A stretch of DNA of 64,000 nucleotides from Terriglobia bacterium. Its GTDB lineage: Bacteria > Acidobacteriota > Terriglobia > Bryobacterales > Bryobacteraceae. The notes below the pieces were generated by a model. The model saw only the letters and a program-made list of their open reading frames with translations, had not been told where the DNA came from and ran no database searches. The stretch lies in the NCBI GenBank assembly GCA_020073265.1, contig JAIQFN010000031.1:1-64000 (forward strand), given 5' to 3'. Positions within the stretch are counted from its first letter, which is position 1; every line of letters begins with the position of its first letter. A program made the position numbers and the translations under genes. Positions 54,666-63,306 of the stretch are shown here, in pieces.

Positions 54666-55080
54666 AGATCAACTCTTCCTTGGGCGCCTCTTTCTGGTCG
54701 AAATCCGGGCGGTAGCTATTGGCGTGGTCGAAGCGCCCGTTCTTTATCGATAGCACGACGTAGGAGAACCACGGGCAGGAATTTTCCAGATCGCGCTTGG
54801 AGAAATACGCGTCGCAATCCGGATGCGAGTGGAACACTCCCAGCACGTTTACCCCTCGCGCGCTCGCTTCACTGTCCACGCGATGCAGGTCCTGCGGGTC
54901 CATCACGAAAAAATCCTCTTGCGGGCCGGTGTATGTATTGGGCAGCGGCACGGCTTCGCGCACCACGCCATCCGATCCCAGCATCACACCGCAACACTCT
55001 TTGGGAAAAATCTTTTCGGCATGCGACACCATGGTATCCCACGCCGCCTTCTCAATTCGAATCATTCCAGAACGGCTCAC
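54658..55080 (-). CDS. JAMM/MPN (M67) metallopeptidase, Mec-like
   Basis: 140 residues. Complete JAMM motif: Glu in IFPKECCGVMLG, then HSHPDCDAYFSKRD, which is H-x-H-x10-D. In mycobacteria the homologous Mec+ enzyme removes cysteine from the CysO carrier after CysM has joined them. Here it sits between cysM (29-base overlap) and the Ubl-E1-rhodanese gene (8-base overlap), the same set. It might also cut the fused carrier after its internal Gly-Gly (inference). Confidence 0.9.
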   Translation of the reverse strand: MSRSGMIRIEKAAWDTMVSHAEKIFPKECCGVMLGSDGVVREAVPLPNTYTGPQEDFFVMDPQDLHRVDSEASARGVNVLGVFHSHPDCDAYFSKRDLENSCPWFSYVVLSIKNGRFDHANSYRPDFDQKEAPKEELIYG

Positions 55081-56011
55081 TCAGGTACTTGTAGGCGCCA
55101 TCCGCGAGAATCGTAACGATCACGCCGCGCTTGCCGGCCTCGGCCAGTTTGCGCGCCACCGTCATGGCCGCAACGAAGTTCGCGCCCGAAGAAATTCCGG
55201 CCAGCACCGCCTCTTCACGCGCCAGGCGGCGGCACATGCCGTAGGCTTCCTCGGTTTCGATCCAGATGTTGTCGTCGGCTGCCTTGGGATCGTAAATGCC
55301 CGGCACGATCGCGGTGGGCATGTGCTTCAGCCCTTCCAGGCCGTGGAAGCCGGAGGAAGGCTGCGCCGAAATGCACTGGATGTTCGGGACTTCCTTGCGC
55401 AGTCGCCGCGAGTTGCCCATGAAGGTTCCGCTGGTTCCCATGCAGGCCACGAAGTGCGTGATGCGCCCATTGGTCTGCGCCAGGATCTCGAGCGCGGTGC
55501 CGTCGTAGTGCGCTTTCCAGTTGGCCGGGTTGTTGTATTGATCCGGATAGAAGTACTTGTCGGGATCGGCTTGATAGATCTCGCGGCACAGCCGGATGGC
55601 GCCGTCGGAACCCTCGCCCGGATCGCTGAACACCATCTCGGCGCCGTAGGCCCGCAGCACGTGCTTGCGCTCCAGGGATGCGTTCTTGGGCAGGCACAAC
55701 TTGACCTTGTAACCGCGATAGGCCGCGATCATGGCGTACGCGATGCCGGTGTTGCCGCTGGTGGCGTCCAGCAGGACGCGATCCCGAGTCAGCTTGCCGG
55801 TGCGCTCGCCGTCCAGGATCATGTTCAGCGCGGCGCGGTCCTTGACGGACCCGCCCGGGTTGAAAAACTCGGCCTTGCCGTAGATCTCGATGCCGGGAAA
55901 TTCGCGCGCCAGATGCTGCATCCGGATGAGCGGCGTGTTGCCGATGAGCTGCAGCAAATCCGTCGCGACCAGGCGCGAAACCGGCGGAACGATGCTGGTA
56001 GCCACGGACAT
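55052..56011 (-). CDS. cysM: PLP-dependent cysteine synthase
   Basis: 319 residues. PLP Lys in FFNPGGSVKDRAA, substrate loop TSGNTGIAYAMIAA, GMGTSGTFMG-type phosphate cradle (ACMGTSGTFMGNSRRL) and AGISSGANFVAA are cysteine-synthase signatures; the long C-terminus is CysM-like. It uses O-acetyl- or O-phosphoserine and sulfide or a protein thiocarboxylate. First gene of the cysM-JAMM-E1 operon. The 5' part and promoter region recur as a decayed copy at 60186-60430. Confidence 0.93.
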   Translation of the reverse strand: MSVATSIVPPVSRLVATDLLQLIGNTPLIRMQHLAREFPGIEIYGKAEFFNPGGSVKDRAALNMILDGERTGKLTRDRVLLDATSGNTGIAYAMIAAYRGYKVKLCLPKNASLERKHVLRAYGAEMVFSDPGEGSDGAIRLCREIYQADPDKYFYPDQYNNPANWKAHYDGTALEILAQTNGRITHFVACMGTSGTFMGNSRRLRKEVPNIQCISAQPSSGFHGLEGLKHMPTAIVPGIYDPKAADDNIWIETEEAYGMCRRLAREEAVLAGISSGANFVAAMTVARKLAEAGKRGVIVTILADGAYKYLSEPFWNDSN

Positions 56012-56320
56012 TTGACTATCTCTAATGTTATCACCTATTTGTCGGTAGACAATAGGGCCTAAGTACTCTAAGGATGCAGTTGTTTAGATGCGGGAGCGGC
56101 GCGCGGGATGCAGGATCCCGGCGTTCGAATCGAGCCGGTCCGTTGCAGCATAACAACTGCCATGCCAGGTTGGCGATCCTCAGGCGTGGCTCTCGGATCA
56201 AGATTCAGGACGGACCGCTGCCGGCTTCCGCTCGAATGGCGGCTGGGAATTTCAATGTATACTTGCATTGAATTCGGCGCGGGGCCGTAGCTTTCCAGGC
56301 GCACACGCGACGACACGGCC

Positions 56321-59314
56321 ATGGAAAAAGACTTCGACAGCAGTGGAATCCAACCCGAGGTTGCCGCACCCACTAACTCGCAGCAGCCGGATGGGCTGGA
56401 ACTTGCCCATGTCCTTTACATGGACCTGGTCGCCTTTTCAACGTGGCCCATGGAGGAGCAGCGTCAAGGCCTACAGGAACTTCAGAAGATCGTCCGGAAT
56501 ACGTCCCAGATGCGCGCCGGCGAAGGGGACAGCAATCTCATTCGTCTTCCGACCGGGGATGGCATGGCACTGGTGTTTTTCGGCGATCCCGTGCCGTGCG
56601 TCGAATGCGCATTGGAGATATCCGCCGGTCTGAAGAACAGCCCTCTCAAGCTGCGGATGGGCATCCATACCGGGCCGGTCTATCGCGTCGCCGACATCAA
56701 CACCAACCTTAATGTCGCCGGCGGCGGAATCAACATGGCCCAGCGAATCATGGATGGTGGCGACGCTGGCCACATTCTGGTTTCTAAGAGCACGGCTGAC
56801 ATACTGGTGCAACTCAGGGATTGGGCGCCGCATCTTCACGATCTCGGAGAGCATTCCGTAAAACACGGAGTCAAGCTTCAGTTTTTCAACCTGTACACTG
56901 CCGAACTGGGTAATTCAGCCACTCCTTCACGTTTTCAGGCGGAGCACAAACAATCGGCGAAGCGGCAAAAGCAACGGATCGTGGTTGCGGCGGTGGCCGC
57001 GCTCCTGATCGCCCTGCTGGGTCTCGCGGTAGCTAGCCGGATGCTCCCGGAGAAGCGCCGAAGATCGGTTGCCGTGATGGGATTTCGTAACATCACGTCG
57101 CGTCAGGAAGCCGCTTGGGTCTCCACCAGTGTGGCGGAAGGCCTGCGAACTCAACTGGCGAGTACTGGGAAGGTCCGTACGATCTCGGGGCAAGAGTGCG
57201 CGGAAATATGGCACGATCTCGGGCTCACTGAACTGAATAGCATGAGTGAGGGTACGCTGAGCCGCATTCACCAGCGCGGCGCGGACATCGTGATCGTGGG
57301 TTCTTATACGGATCTTGCCGGCGGACGAATCCACCTCAACCTGGAGATTCAAGACACTCGGGCCGGCGAGACCGTCGACTCGCTGGTCGCGGACGGAACC
57401 GAAACAGAGATCACTCAGCTCATTGCTCAAACCGGGGAACGCCTTCGCACCAAAATGGGGCTGGGCACGATTTCATCGGAGAAGGAACGCCAACTCGCGT
57501 TGTCACAGCCTTCGCCCGAAGCGGCGCCATTCTATTCTGAAGGTTTGGCGAAGCTGCGGACCTATGATCCGCTCCCGGCTCGCAGTTTTCTGGAGAAGGC
57601 GGTTATCGTTGATCCGGCCTTCCCCTTCGCGCACTCGGCCCTGGGCGAAGCTTGGCTCGTGCTCGGCTACGACCAGAAGGCCCGCGACGAGGCCAAGAAG
57701 GCCTTCGAGCTGTCCACCAACTTATCGTTCGAGGACCGCACCTCCATCGAGGGCCGCTATCGTAGCATCGTCGCGGACTGGCCAGCCGCGATGATGGCCT
57801 ACCAGCAGCTTTACAAGTATTCTCAGAATCTCGACTACGGCCTGAAGTTGGCTGAGGTTCAACGTTCCGCGGGCAAAGGGCAGGATGCGCTGGCTACTTT
57901 AACCTCTCTCCGGAAATTGCCCGCGCCCGAAGGTGCGGACCCGCGCATTGATCTGGAGGAGGCTGAGACAGCGGCATCGCTCGGCGATGTTAAGCGAGGA
58001 TTAACGGTCGCGGCCAACGCGGCCGCCACCGCCAAAGCTACCGGCGCGCGCTTGCTCGAATCACGCGCGTTGGTCTGGAACTGCGTGGCCTTCCGGCGAT
58101 TGGGGGAAATGGAAAACGGCAAGCGGGCCTGCGAGCAAGCCCGCAAGATCGCTACCGGCCTGGAAGACAAGCTGGGCGAGGCCCGCGCCTTGAACAACCT
58201 GGCGAACATCTCCAGAGCACGGGGCGATTTAGATGCTGCCAAGCGCCTGTTTGAGCAGGCGCTGGCGCTGGGCCAGAACATAGGCGCCCAGCGCGACGTC
58301 GCAGGCGCGCTCAACAATATTGCGAACATCCTGGCCACCCAGGGCGAACTGGCTGAGGCCAACCTGCGCTACGAGGAGGCACTGAAGATCGAGCAGGAAA
58401 TCGCCTTCAAAAGTGAAATACCAAGGACGCTTGGCAATCAAGGCGTTCTACTGCATCAGCAGGGAGACCTTCGAGGGGCGCAGCAGGCCTTCGAGCTGGC
58501 GATAACCGCTGCGCGAGATATCGGAAGCCGGAATAGTCTCGCTGGCAGCACCATGAACTTGGGCGTAGTTCTTTTTGAACGGGGCGACTTGCAGGCTGCC
58601 GAGGATAGCTATCAGAAAGCGCTGGCAATTCAAAAAACTCTGGGCGCTAAGTCGCAGATGGCGACTACGCTCGATTCCCTGGGCGACTTGCAGGTCGCAC
58701 GTGCAAATCTGTCGGAAGCCGAACAAAGTTATCGCGAAGCCATGGCCATCCAGCAGGAGTTGGGCGACAAAGGCTCAGTCGCAATGAGCCAGACCGGATT
58801 GGCGAACGTCCTCCTGGAGAAAAGTCAGGCGTCGCAGGCCGAGAGTACCGTCCGCGCTGCGATCGCGGAACTTCACGCCGAGAAAGATGCCGAGGGCGAG
58901 ACGGCCGCGCGGCTGGTGCTCGCACGAGCGCTACTGGCGCAAAAGAATTTGGCGGAGGCCGACAAGGAAATCAGTACGGCTCGGGCCCTCAGTGCTGGAG
59001 CGTCGTCGAGAACCCAACAATATGATGTTGCCATCCTATCGGCCCGGGCGAGAGCGGCGGCGGGAACGGGCACTCTCACCAAGGCGCTCGAATCGCTCCA
59101 GGCAGTCGTCCGCGAAGCCAAGAGTACTGGAATGCCGGGTTCCGAGCTCGAAGCTCGATTGGCCCTCGGTGAACTCGAGCTTGCCCGTGGAGATCGCGCG
59201 CGGGCCCAGGCGGAATTGAGCGCCGTCCAAAAGCAGGCCTCGGACAAAGGATACCTGCTGATAGCGAAAAAAGCGGTACCAGAAATTCGCTCACCACGCG
59301 CAAGTCAACCGTAA
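56321..59314 (+). CDS. Class III nucleotidyl cyclase fused to membrane helix, FlgO-like domain and TPR repeats
   Basis: 997 residues. 28-190: class III cyclase domain with metal Asp 35 (VLYMDLVAFS) and Asp 80 (LPTGDGMALVF), and Asn 138/Arg 142 in GGGINMAQRIMD. One membrane helix at about 219-238. 248-370: an FlgO/TolB-N-like domain (VAVMGFRNITSRQEAAWVST, VIVGSYTDLAGGRIHLNLEI). 395-990: about a dozen TPR repeats, many ending in the ALNNLANI/ALNNIANIL style. It would make cAMP or cGMP in response to a signal bound by the TPR/periplasmic part. The lone cyclase domain must pair with another to form an active site. Substrate not determined. Confidence 0.87.
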   Translation: MEKDFDSSGIQPEVAAPTNSQQPDGLELAHVLYMDLVAFSTWPMEEQRQGLQELQKIVRNTSQMRAGEGDSNLIRLPTGDGMALVFFGDPVPCVECALEISAGLKNSPLKLRMGIHTGPVYRVADINTNLNVAGGGINMAQRIMDGGDAGHILVSKSTADILVQLRDWAPHLHDLGEHSVKHGVKLQFFNLYTAELGNSATPSRFQAEHKQSAKRQKQRIVVAAVAALLIALLGLAVASRMLPEKRRRSVAVMGFRNITSRQEAAWVSTSVAEGLRTQLASTGKVRTISGQECAEIWHDLGLTELNSMSEGTLSRIHQRGADIVIVGSYTDLAGGRIHLNLEIQDTRAGETVDSLVADGTETEITQLIAQTGERLRTKMGLGTISSEKERQLALSQPSPEAAPFYSEGLAKLRTYDPLPARSFLEKAVIVDPAFPFAHSALGEAWLVLGYDQKARDEAKKAFELSTNLSFEDRTSIEGRYRSIVADWPAAMMAYQQLYKYSQNLDYGLKLAEVQRSAGKGQDALATLTSLRKLPAPEGADPRIDLEEAETAASLGDVKRGLTVAANAAATAKATGARLLESRALVWNCVAFRRLGEMENGKRACEQARKIATGLEDKLGEARALNNLANISRARGDLDAAKRLFEQALALGQNIGAQRDVAGALNNIANILATQGELAEANLRYEEALKIEQEIAFKSEIPRTLGNQGVLLHQQGDLRGAQQAFELAITAARDIGSRNSLAGSTMNLGVVLFERGDLQAAEDSYQKALAIQKTLGAKSQMATTLDSLGDLQVARANLSEAEQSYREAMAIQQELGDKGSVAMSQTGLANVLLEKSQASQAESTVRAAIAELHAEKDAEGETAARLVLARALLAQKNLAEADKEISTARALSAGASSRTQQYDVAILSARARAAAGTGTLTKALESLQAVVREAKSTGMPGSELEARLALGELELARGDRARAQAELSAVQKQASDKGYLLIAKKAVPEIRSPRASQP

Positions 59315-59405
59315 TACAAATTACACCATTCTGCTCGTACTTCGCTGGGGCGGTGAGATATCGCTAAGATCGTACCGACTCGATGCCAAAAGTACTGGTC
59401 CTTTC

Positions 59406-59435
59406 TTGTAAGCGCCGTTACAGGGATGTTATACT
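59406..59435 (+). promoter_or_regulatory. Candidate promoter of the PEP-CTERM gene
   Basis: TTGTAA at 59406-59411, an 18-base spacer and TATACT at 59430-59435 lie about 19 bases before the start codon; GGAGGA precedes the GTG at 59454. Confidence 0.45.
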
Positions 59436-59453
59436 CCCCGAGCGGAGGAAAGT

Positions 59454-60131
59454 GTGAGTCACTTAAAATACGCACTTGTTGGTTTAGCCCTACTGATGTC
59501 AGGTACAGTCCAGGCAAGCCGGCTGCAACAGGACTTTAGCGATTATGGCGTGACGCCAGGCTTCTTCAATCAGAACGTCTGTTTGGATGCTAATGGCAAT
59601 CCTACGGGTGGTACCTGTGCCTTGACAGCCGAGGATTATCTCGCAAGTAACGATCCCACACTACACGTATTCGATTTCAAGGTGGACGGAGCCATCAGCA
59701 ATTTCACCTTGACATTGACCGGGTCGGTGCCCTTTGTCGCCGATCCCAACTCAGGTACCGGCTTCTGGGCCTATGGGGCCCTGCTCTGCAAGGCCATCGA
59801 TCCCAGTTTCACTAACCCTCCTCAGTGTGGGCCGGACCCGACCAGCGCTATGGCCTCGGGTTCCCCGACACTGTCCGGAGATGGCATGACGGCTACATTC
59901 AACGTGTCGGGAAGCAACAATGATTTCGTGTTTTTTGCGATCTTGCCCGAGCCCGTGCTAGATCTAACTCAGGATATCTTACCGCTTGACGTACCCACCG
60001 AACCGACCGTGACTGCAAAACTTACTCTGAACACCAGCGAGGTTCCTGAGCCCAGTACGTTGCCGGTAGTCTTGTTGGCCGCCGGCACGGCCATCACGGT
60101 CTTCCAACGTCGATCACGCAAACTGCGGTAG
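59454..60131 (+). CDS. PEP-CTERM sorting-domain protein
   Basis: 225 residues from a GTG with GGAGGA seven bases upstream. A signal peptide (YALVGLALLMSGTVQAS) opens the protein, and the end VPEPSTLPVVLLAAGTAITV followed by FQRRSRK is a textbook PEP-CTERM tripartite signal (PEP motif, membrane helix, basic tail), the substrate of an exosortase. The body is a secreted beta-rich domain with four or five Cys and no known family. Exosortase genes are not in the window. Confidence 0.85.
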   Translation: MSHLKYALVGLALLMSGTVQASRLQQDFSDYGVTPGFFNQNVCLDANGNPTGGTCALTAEDYLASNDPTLHVFDFKVDGAISNFTLTLTGSVPFVADPNSGTGFWAYGALLCKAIDPSFTNPPQCGPDPTSAMASGSPTLSGDGMTATFNVSGSNNDFVFFAILPEPVLDLTQDILPLDVPTEPTVTAKLTLNTSEVPEPSTLPVVLLAAGTAITVFQRRSRKLR

Positions 60132-60185
60132 GCCCGGCGGTAGCCCGGAGCACAATTTAGAGCGGCGCGGTTTCTTTATTGACCG

Positions 60186-60430
60186 CCGGGGTTGAAAAAC
60201 TCGGCCTTGCCGTAGATCTCGATGCCGGGCAATTCGCGCGCCAGATGCTGCATCCGGATCAGCGGCATATTGCCGATGAGCTGCAGCAGATCCGTCGCGA
60301 CCAGGCGCGAAACCGGGCGGAACGATGCTAGGAGCGACGTAGACAATAGGGTCTAACTCTCGAAAGACGCAGTTCTTTAGATGCGGCCGTGGCCGGCAGG
60401 ATGCACGCAGCTCAGGGTTCGAGTCCAATG
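60186..60430 (-). pseudogene. Decayed direct copy of the cysM 5' end and upstream region
   Basis: The stretch matches 55852-56136 at high identity in the same orientation: shared runs include TTGAAAAACTCGGCCTTGCC, GCCAGATGCTGCATCCGGAT and GACCAGGCGCGAAACC. It codes (minus strand) for part of the first 50 CysM residues, up to the NPGG of the PLP loop, where it breaks off. About 40 bases with the start codon are deleted, and single-base changes break the frame. The conserved upstream part (AATAGGGTCTAA, then GATGCGG) is also copied. Confidence 0.8.
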
Positions 60431-60562
60431 TGGGGAGCCAAATTCTCAAACTCCAGGATGGATTCGAACTCCGTCCACACTTTCGTGACGAGTCGAGGCG
60501 CGTGTCAGTCGGGAGCCGATTTCAGATAGAAGTCCGGGACGTGGCGCTGCGACCCTCAATGC

Positions 60563-61102
60563 TCACCCTGCGTCTCCAGCTTTTTCATTTAGGAGTCTGA
60601 CACTCTCAACAGCTTTCTGAAAAAGCACGTACTCGCCTCCCGCCGCGGTCTCCCAATCGATTCCAAGCCCCTGAAACTCCGGGTCGGCTCCGATTTCCAT
60701 GAAAGCGCGGTGGTTGCTGAGCTTGAAAATTGCGCGATCCGCTCTCTCCCAGAGTAACTGATGTTCTTCCGAACGGATCGGGAGTCTGTGCACGAGGTTG
60801 TGCGCTAGGTCGTCGCGATGTTCTCTGAGAGCCTGGATCGCATTGAAATCAGCGTCATCGATGGCTTGCATGAAATCCCGAAGATAGAGAAGGCAAGCGT
60901 GGAGTTCGCTCGTATGGCGAGCACGAACGTCATCATCATAGGTCTTGAAGGGCATTCCTTGCCCGAATGTGGTGTCCTTATAAAACAGCTTGATGGGGCC
61001 CACGATCATGGATTTGACCAGTTGGTACGCGACGAGGACGAAGCCCGCGTAAGTCAAGCCTCGCACGAGTACTTCAGGCGGTAGATCGTGTGCTTGCGTC
61101 AC
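60563..61102 (-). CDS. Hypothetical protein with one N-terminal membrane helix
   Basis: GTG at 61102 with a perfect GAGGT seven bases upstream gives 179 residues; the longer frame to 61165 is less likely. A hydrophobic helix (VLVRGLTYAGFVLVAYQLV) is followed by a soluble, mostly helical domain with many charged residues (HACLLYLRDFMQAIDDADFN, HRDDLAHNLVHRLPI). No family recognised. It lies 27 bases downstream of the HigBA-type pair on the same strand and may be part of that accessory operon. Confidence 0.6.
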   Translation of the reverse strand: MTQAHDLPPEVLVRGLTYAGFVLVAYQLVKSMIVGPIKLFYKDTTFGQGMPFKTYDDDVRARHTSELHACLLYLRDFMQAIDDADFNAIQALREHRDDLAHNLVHRLPIRSEEHQLLWERADRAIFKLSNHRAFMEIGADPEFQGLGIDWETAAGGEYVLFQKAVESVRLLNEKAGDAG

Positions 61103-61128
61103 CTGTTTACCTCGTGTGCACCGTATCT

Positions 61129-61461
61129 CTAGGCAGCTCGCGCGGTTTCGGCACGCTTGATCCACTTGGCAATGTCGGTTGCGGTAGCTCCGATGGTCAG
61201 GAGCGACCGCATGATCAAGTCGAGCGACACCGAGCGGTCGGCTGCTTCCATCTTGGCAACGCGCGACTGACTCGATCCCAGCCGGTGCGCCAACGCGGCC
61301 TGCGTCAACCCCCTTCGTTCGCGAAGTTCACGGACTCCAGTGGCGAGCGCCAGCTTCAATTCGATAAAGCGATTCTCTTCCACGCTCAGTTGCAGGAACT
61401 GGGCGCTGTCGCCAACCACCCAGCCGGCACGTTCCAAACGTTGCTTCTTGATATGCTTCAT
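61129..61461 (-). CDS. XRE-family antitoxin (HigA-like)
   Basis: 110 residues. LALATGVRELRERRGLTQAA, then LAHRLGSSQSRVAKMEAADR, is a canonical helix-turn-helix, with an N-terminal tail that could wrap the toxin. The ATG overlaps the upstream toxin stop by four bases. In toxin-first HigBA-type modules this protein neutralises the toxin and represses the operon. Confidence 0.82.
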   Translation of the reverse strand: MKHIKKQRLERAGWVVGDSAQFLQLSVEENRFIELKLALATGVRELRERRGLTQAALAHRLGSSQSRVAKMEAADRSVSLDLIMRSLLTIGATATDIAKWIKRAETARAA

Positions 61462-61814
61462 GTGTGCTCCTTATCCGAAATCGCTCGCATGTAGGCAGCC
61501 AGGCGTTTTTGGCAGACTTCCACGATCTGGACCGGTGTAGCCTGGGTCTTCTTGCTGAAGACGTCGAGAATAACGATCGCATCCGGCGCGACGTGGTAAA
61601 TGATTCGCCACGTTTGGTCACGATCGCTGATTCGTAGCTCGTGGCACTGGCGACCGATTGCGGGCATTGGTCGCGAATGGGGCAAACTCAACCCTTGCCC
61701 TTGCTGGAGCCGCCTGAGAAGCAGCCCAGCTTCCAAGCGGGCTTGATTGCTGAACGGAGGGGTTTTCACTTCGCCCTTTAACCAAACCAGCGGCTTGTCC
61801 CCTAAGCTAGCCAT
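61458..61814 (-). CDS. RelE/HigB-type toxin (phage Gp49-like family)
   Basis: 118 residues. PPFSNQARLEAGLLLRRLQQ, CHELRISDRDQTWRIIYHVA and AIVILDVFSKKTQATPVQIV are the strand-helix pattern of the PF05973 (Gp49-like) toxin family of ribosome-dependent mRNA interferases; the central Arg/Tyr residues are kept. Toxin-first order with a 4-base overlap to the antitoxin is typical of HigBA. Confidence 0.82.
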   Translation of the reverse strand: MASLGDKPLVWLKGEVKTPPFSNQARLEAGLLLRRLQQGQGLSLPHSRPMPAIGRQCHELRISDRDQTWRIIYHVAPDAIVILDVFSKKTQATPVQIVEVCQKRLAAYMRAISDKEHT

Positions 61815-62209
61815 CTGTCGCCTATGTCCAATATGACATATTTCGCGGAGGGGCGCCGCATTTGAGATGGACGCATGTTGAAGAACGCAGGCCGAACCGT
61901 CCGACTTGGCGCGTTCGAGACGTGTCCAGGGTGGGTGCCCGGCATGGACAAGCGCAGACGGTAACCGCGTATCAGTATGAAAGGATTACTCGTTGACCGG
62001 TTCGATTACGGGCAAGTTGGCCTGAAAAAGTTCGAAACGTGTCCAGAGTGGGAAGCCAGCGCTCTTTTTGCTCGTCGCCAGAACCTGCCCACATGTATGC
62101 CCGATTGAGATCGCTGCCGTAAGGTCACGGGTGTCGATTCTGCGCCGGAAACTACTGGCGGGCGCGCCGTGGCTCGCGAAACCGCATAAAATTGGAACAC
62201 AAGGGTTCG
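61815..62209. other. Gene-poor stretch with a 23-base near-identical direct repeat
   Basis: About 400 bases with no convincing gene. GTTCGA-R-ACGTGTCCAG-R-GTGGG occurs at 61913-61935 and again at 62030-62052 (two differences). A 43-codon open frame at 61977-62108 (MKGLLVDRFDYGQVGLKKFE) includes the second copy but has no known family or good ribosome site. The region looks like decaying remnants. Confidence 0.45.
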
Positions 62210-62422
62210 ATGACCTGGATCTGGTGGGGGCCGTTGATCGTGGCGGCGCTGCATATCAGTGAGGAGTTCGTGTTCCCCGGCGGGTTCGCCGAGTGGGATC
62301 GAATGTACCGTCGTAACATCCTCGCGAGCATAACCCGGCGGTTCACCCACTGTCGACAATCAGACCATCTTTCAAGGGCGTGCCCTTCGCCGCGCCGCCC
62401 TTCGGCGCGAATTCGAACTTAA
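62210..62422 (+). pseudogene. Truncated HXXEE-domain protein remnant
   Basis: MTWIWWGPLIVAALHISEEF then VFPGGFAEWDRMYR matches the start of HXXEE-domain membrane proteins (His-Ile-Ser-Glu-Glu is the name-giving motif). The family is usually about 150 residues with several membrane helices; here sense is lost after about 40 residues and the frame ends at 62422, so it is a remnant. Confidence 0.5.
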
Positions 62423-62515
62423 TACTCCGGTCTTACTCTACGCTCTTCCACAGCGCGAGTTTCGAGGCGAGAGGATGGTCAATAACTTCGGATACTGTTC
62501 GGATGGAGAGAGTCA

Positions 62516-63025
62516 ATGAATACTTTCACCGACCGCGATCCGGCCGAGAACAGCGCATTCAATCGTCTCTTTTACCGAAACCGCCGCCCGACATGGTTCG
62601 GCCACTGGGTCAGCCAATTCTTCTGCTGGTGGGCGCGAGTTGGACTGCCGCCGCGGAACTGGGTAGCGCTTCAAGTCCACGATCGCGTATGCGGCCGCAT
62701 GCGCGCTGACGCCGTAGTCGTTCCAACCGTGAATGGAGAACGATATGTCGTCTCAATGTTCGGGACAGTTTCTGATTGGGTGCAGAACCTCGAGGCTGCA
62801 CATGGTGATGCCATCATTTCTCACGGAGGCTCGGTTCGAGTGCGTCTCGCGCTCGTGCCCCCAGCGCAACGGGCGCTCATTCTTCAAGAGTACGTGCGCG
62901 TAGCGTCGAGCGGCCGTAAACATTTCCCATTGCCAGTAGGAGCGCCATTGCAAGATTTCGCGGCGATTGCCGGAAGGTACCCGGTGTATCGGATCGAGGC
63001 GCCCACCGGGAGCGTTGCTTTATAG
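62516..63025 (+). CDS. Nitroreductase/deazaflavin-dependent oxidoreductase family protein
   Basis: 169 residues. ADAVVVPTVNGERYVVSMFGTVSDWVQNLEAA and RALILQEYVRVASSGRKHFP resemble the split-beta-barrel deazaflavin (F420)-dependent nitroreductase family, in which the NGERYVV and W-V-x-N-L segments bind the cofactor. The cofactor may be F420 or a flavin. Some atypical N-terminal sequence and decayed neighbours suggest recent transfer or rearrangement. Function not determined. Confidence 0.65.
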   Translation: MNTFTDRDPAENSAFNRLFYRNRRPTWFGHWVSQFFCWWARVGLPPRNWVALQVHDRVCGRMRADAVVVPTVNGERYVVSMFGTVSDWVQNLEAAHGDAIISHGGSVRVRLALVPPAQRALILQEYVRVASSGRKHFPLPVGAPLQDFAAIAGRYPVYRIEAPTGSVAL

Positions 63026-63134
63026 CATGCGGGTGGTCGGCCACGGAACTTTACAGCGGTCAGAGTTCGAAACACATCCGGCCTGCTCCCAGCCCGGCGG
63101 GCAACCGCCTACTGATTTCAAGCCGACCAAATCC

Positions 63135-63296
63135 TCGGCTAGCTTGGCGGTCTTTGAGAATCCCAAGCACGATCACCCCAAGGTCATTACGTACCGATTG
63201 GAGAGCAGCGGGACGCTGGTGGCCACCATCGAAGGCGACGAAGACGGGCAGCACAAGAAGGAAGAGTTTCGCTTCCAGCGCGCCTCCAGGCAGTGA
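63135..63296 (+). pseudogene. C-terminal fragment of a DUF6265-like protein
   Basis: ASLAVFENPKHDHPKVITYR and LVATIEGDEDG, then EEFRFQRA, match the C-terminal block of DUF6265-type small secreted proteins (FENPxHDFP is characteristic). The N-terminal two thirds is absent, and what precedes is unrelated low-sense sequence in the same open frame. Read as a gene remnant. Confidence 0.5.
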
Positions 63297-63306
63297 CGCA
63301 GCCGCC

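Noticed and set aside
54797-56062. 421-codon plus-strand frame opposite cysM and the JAMM gene
   Set aside because: Antisense to genes with full catalytic motifs; product without recognisable family.
60430-60480. tRNA-like GGTTCGAGTCC after the cysM remnant
   Set aside because: Resembles a T-loop only; no cloverleaf can be formed with the flanking bases.
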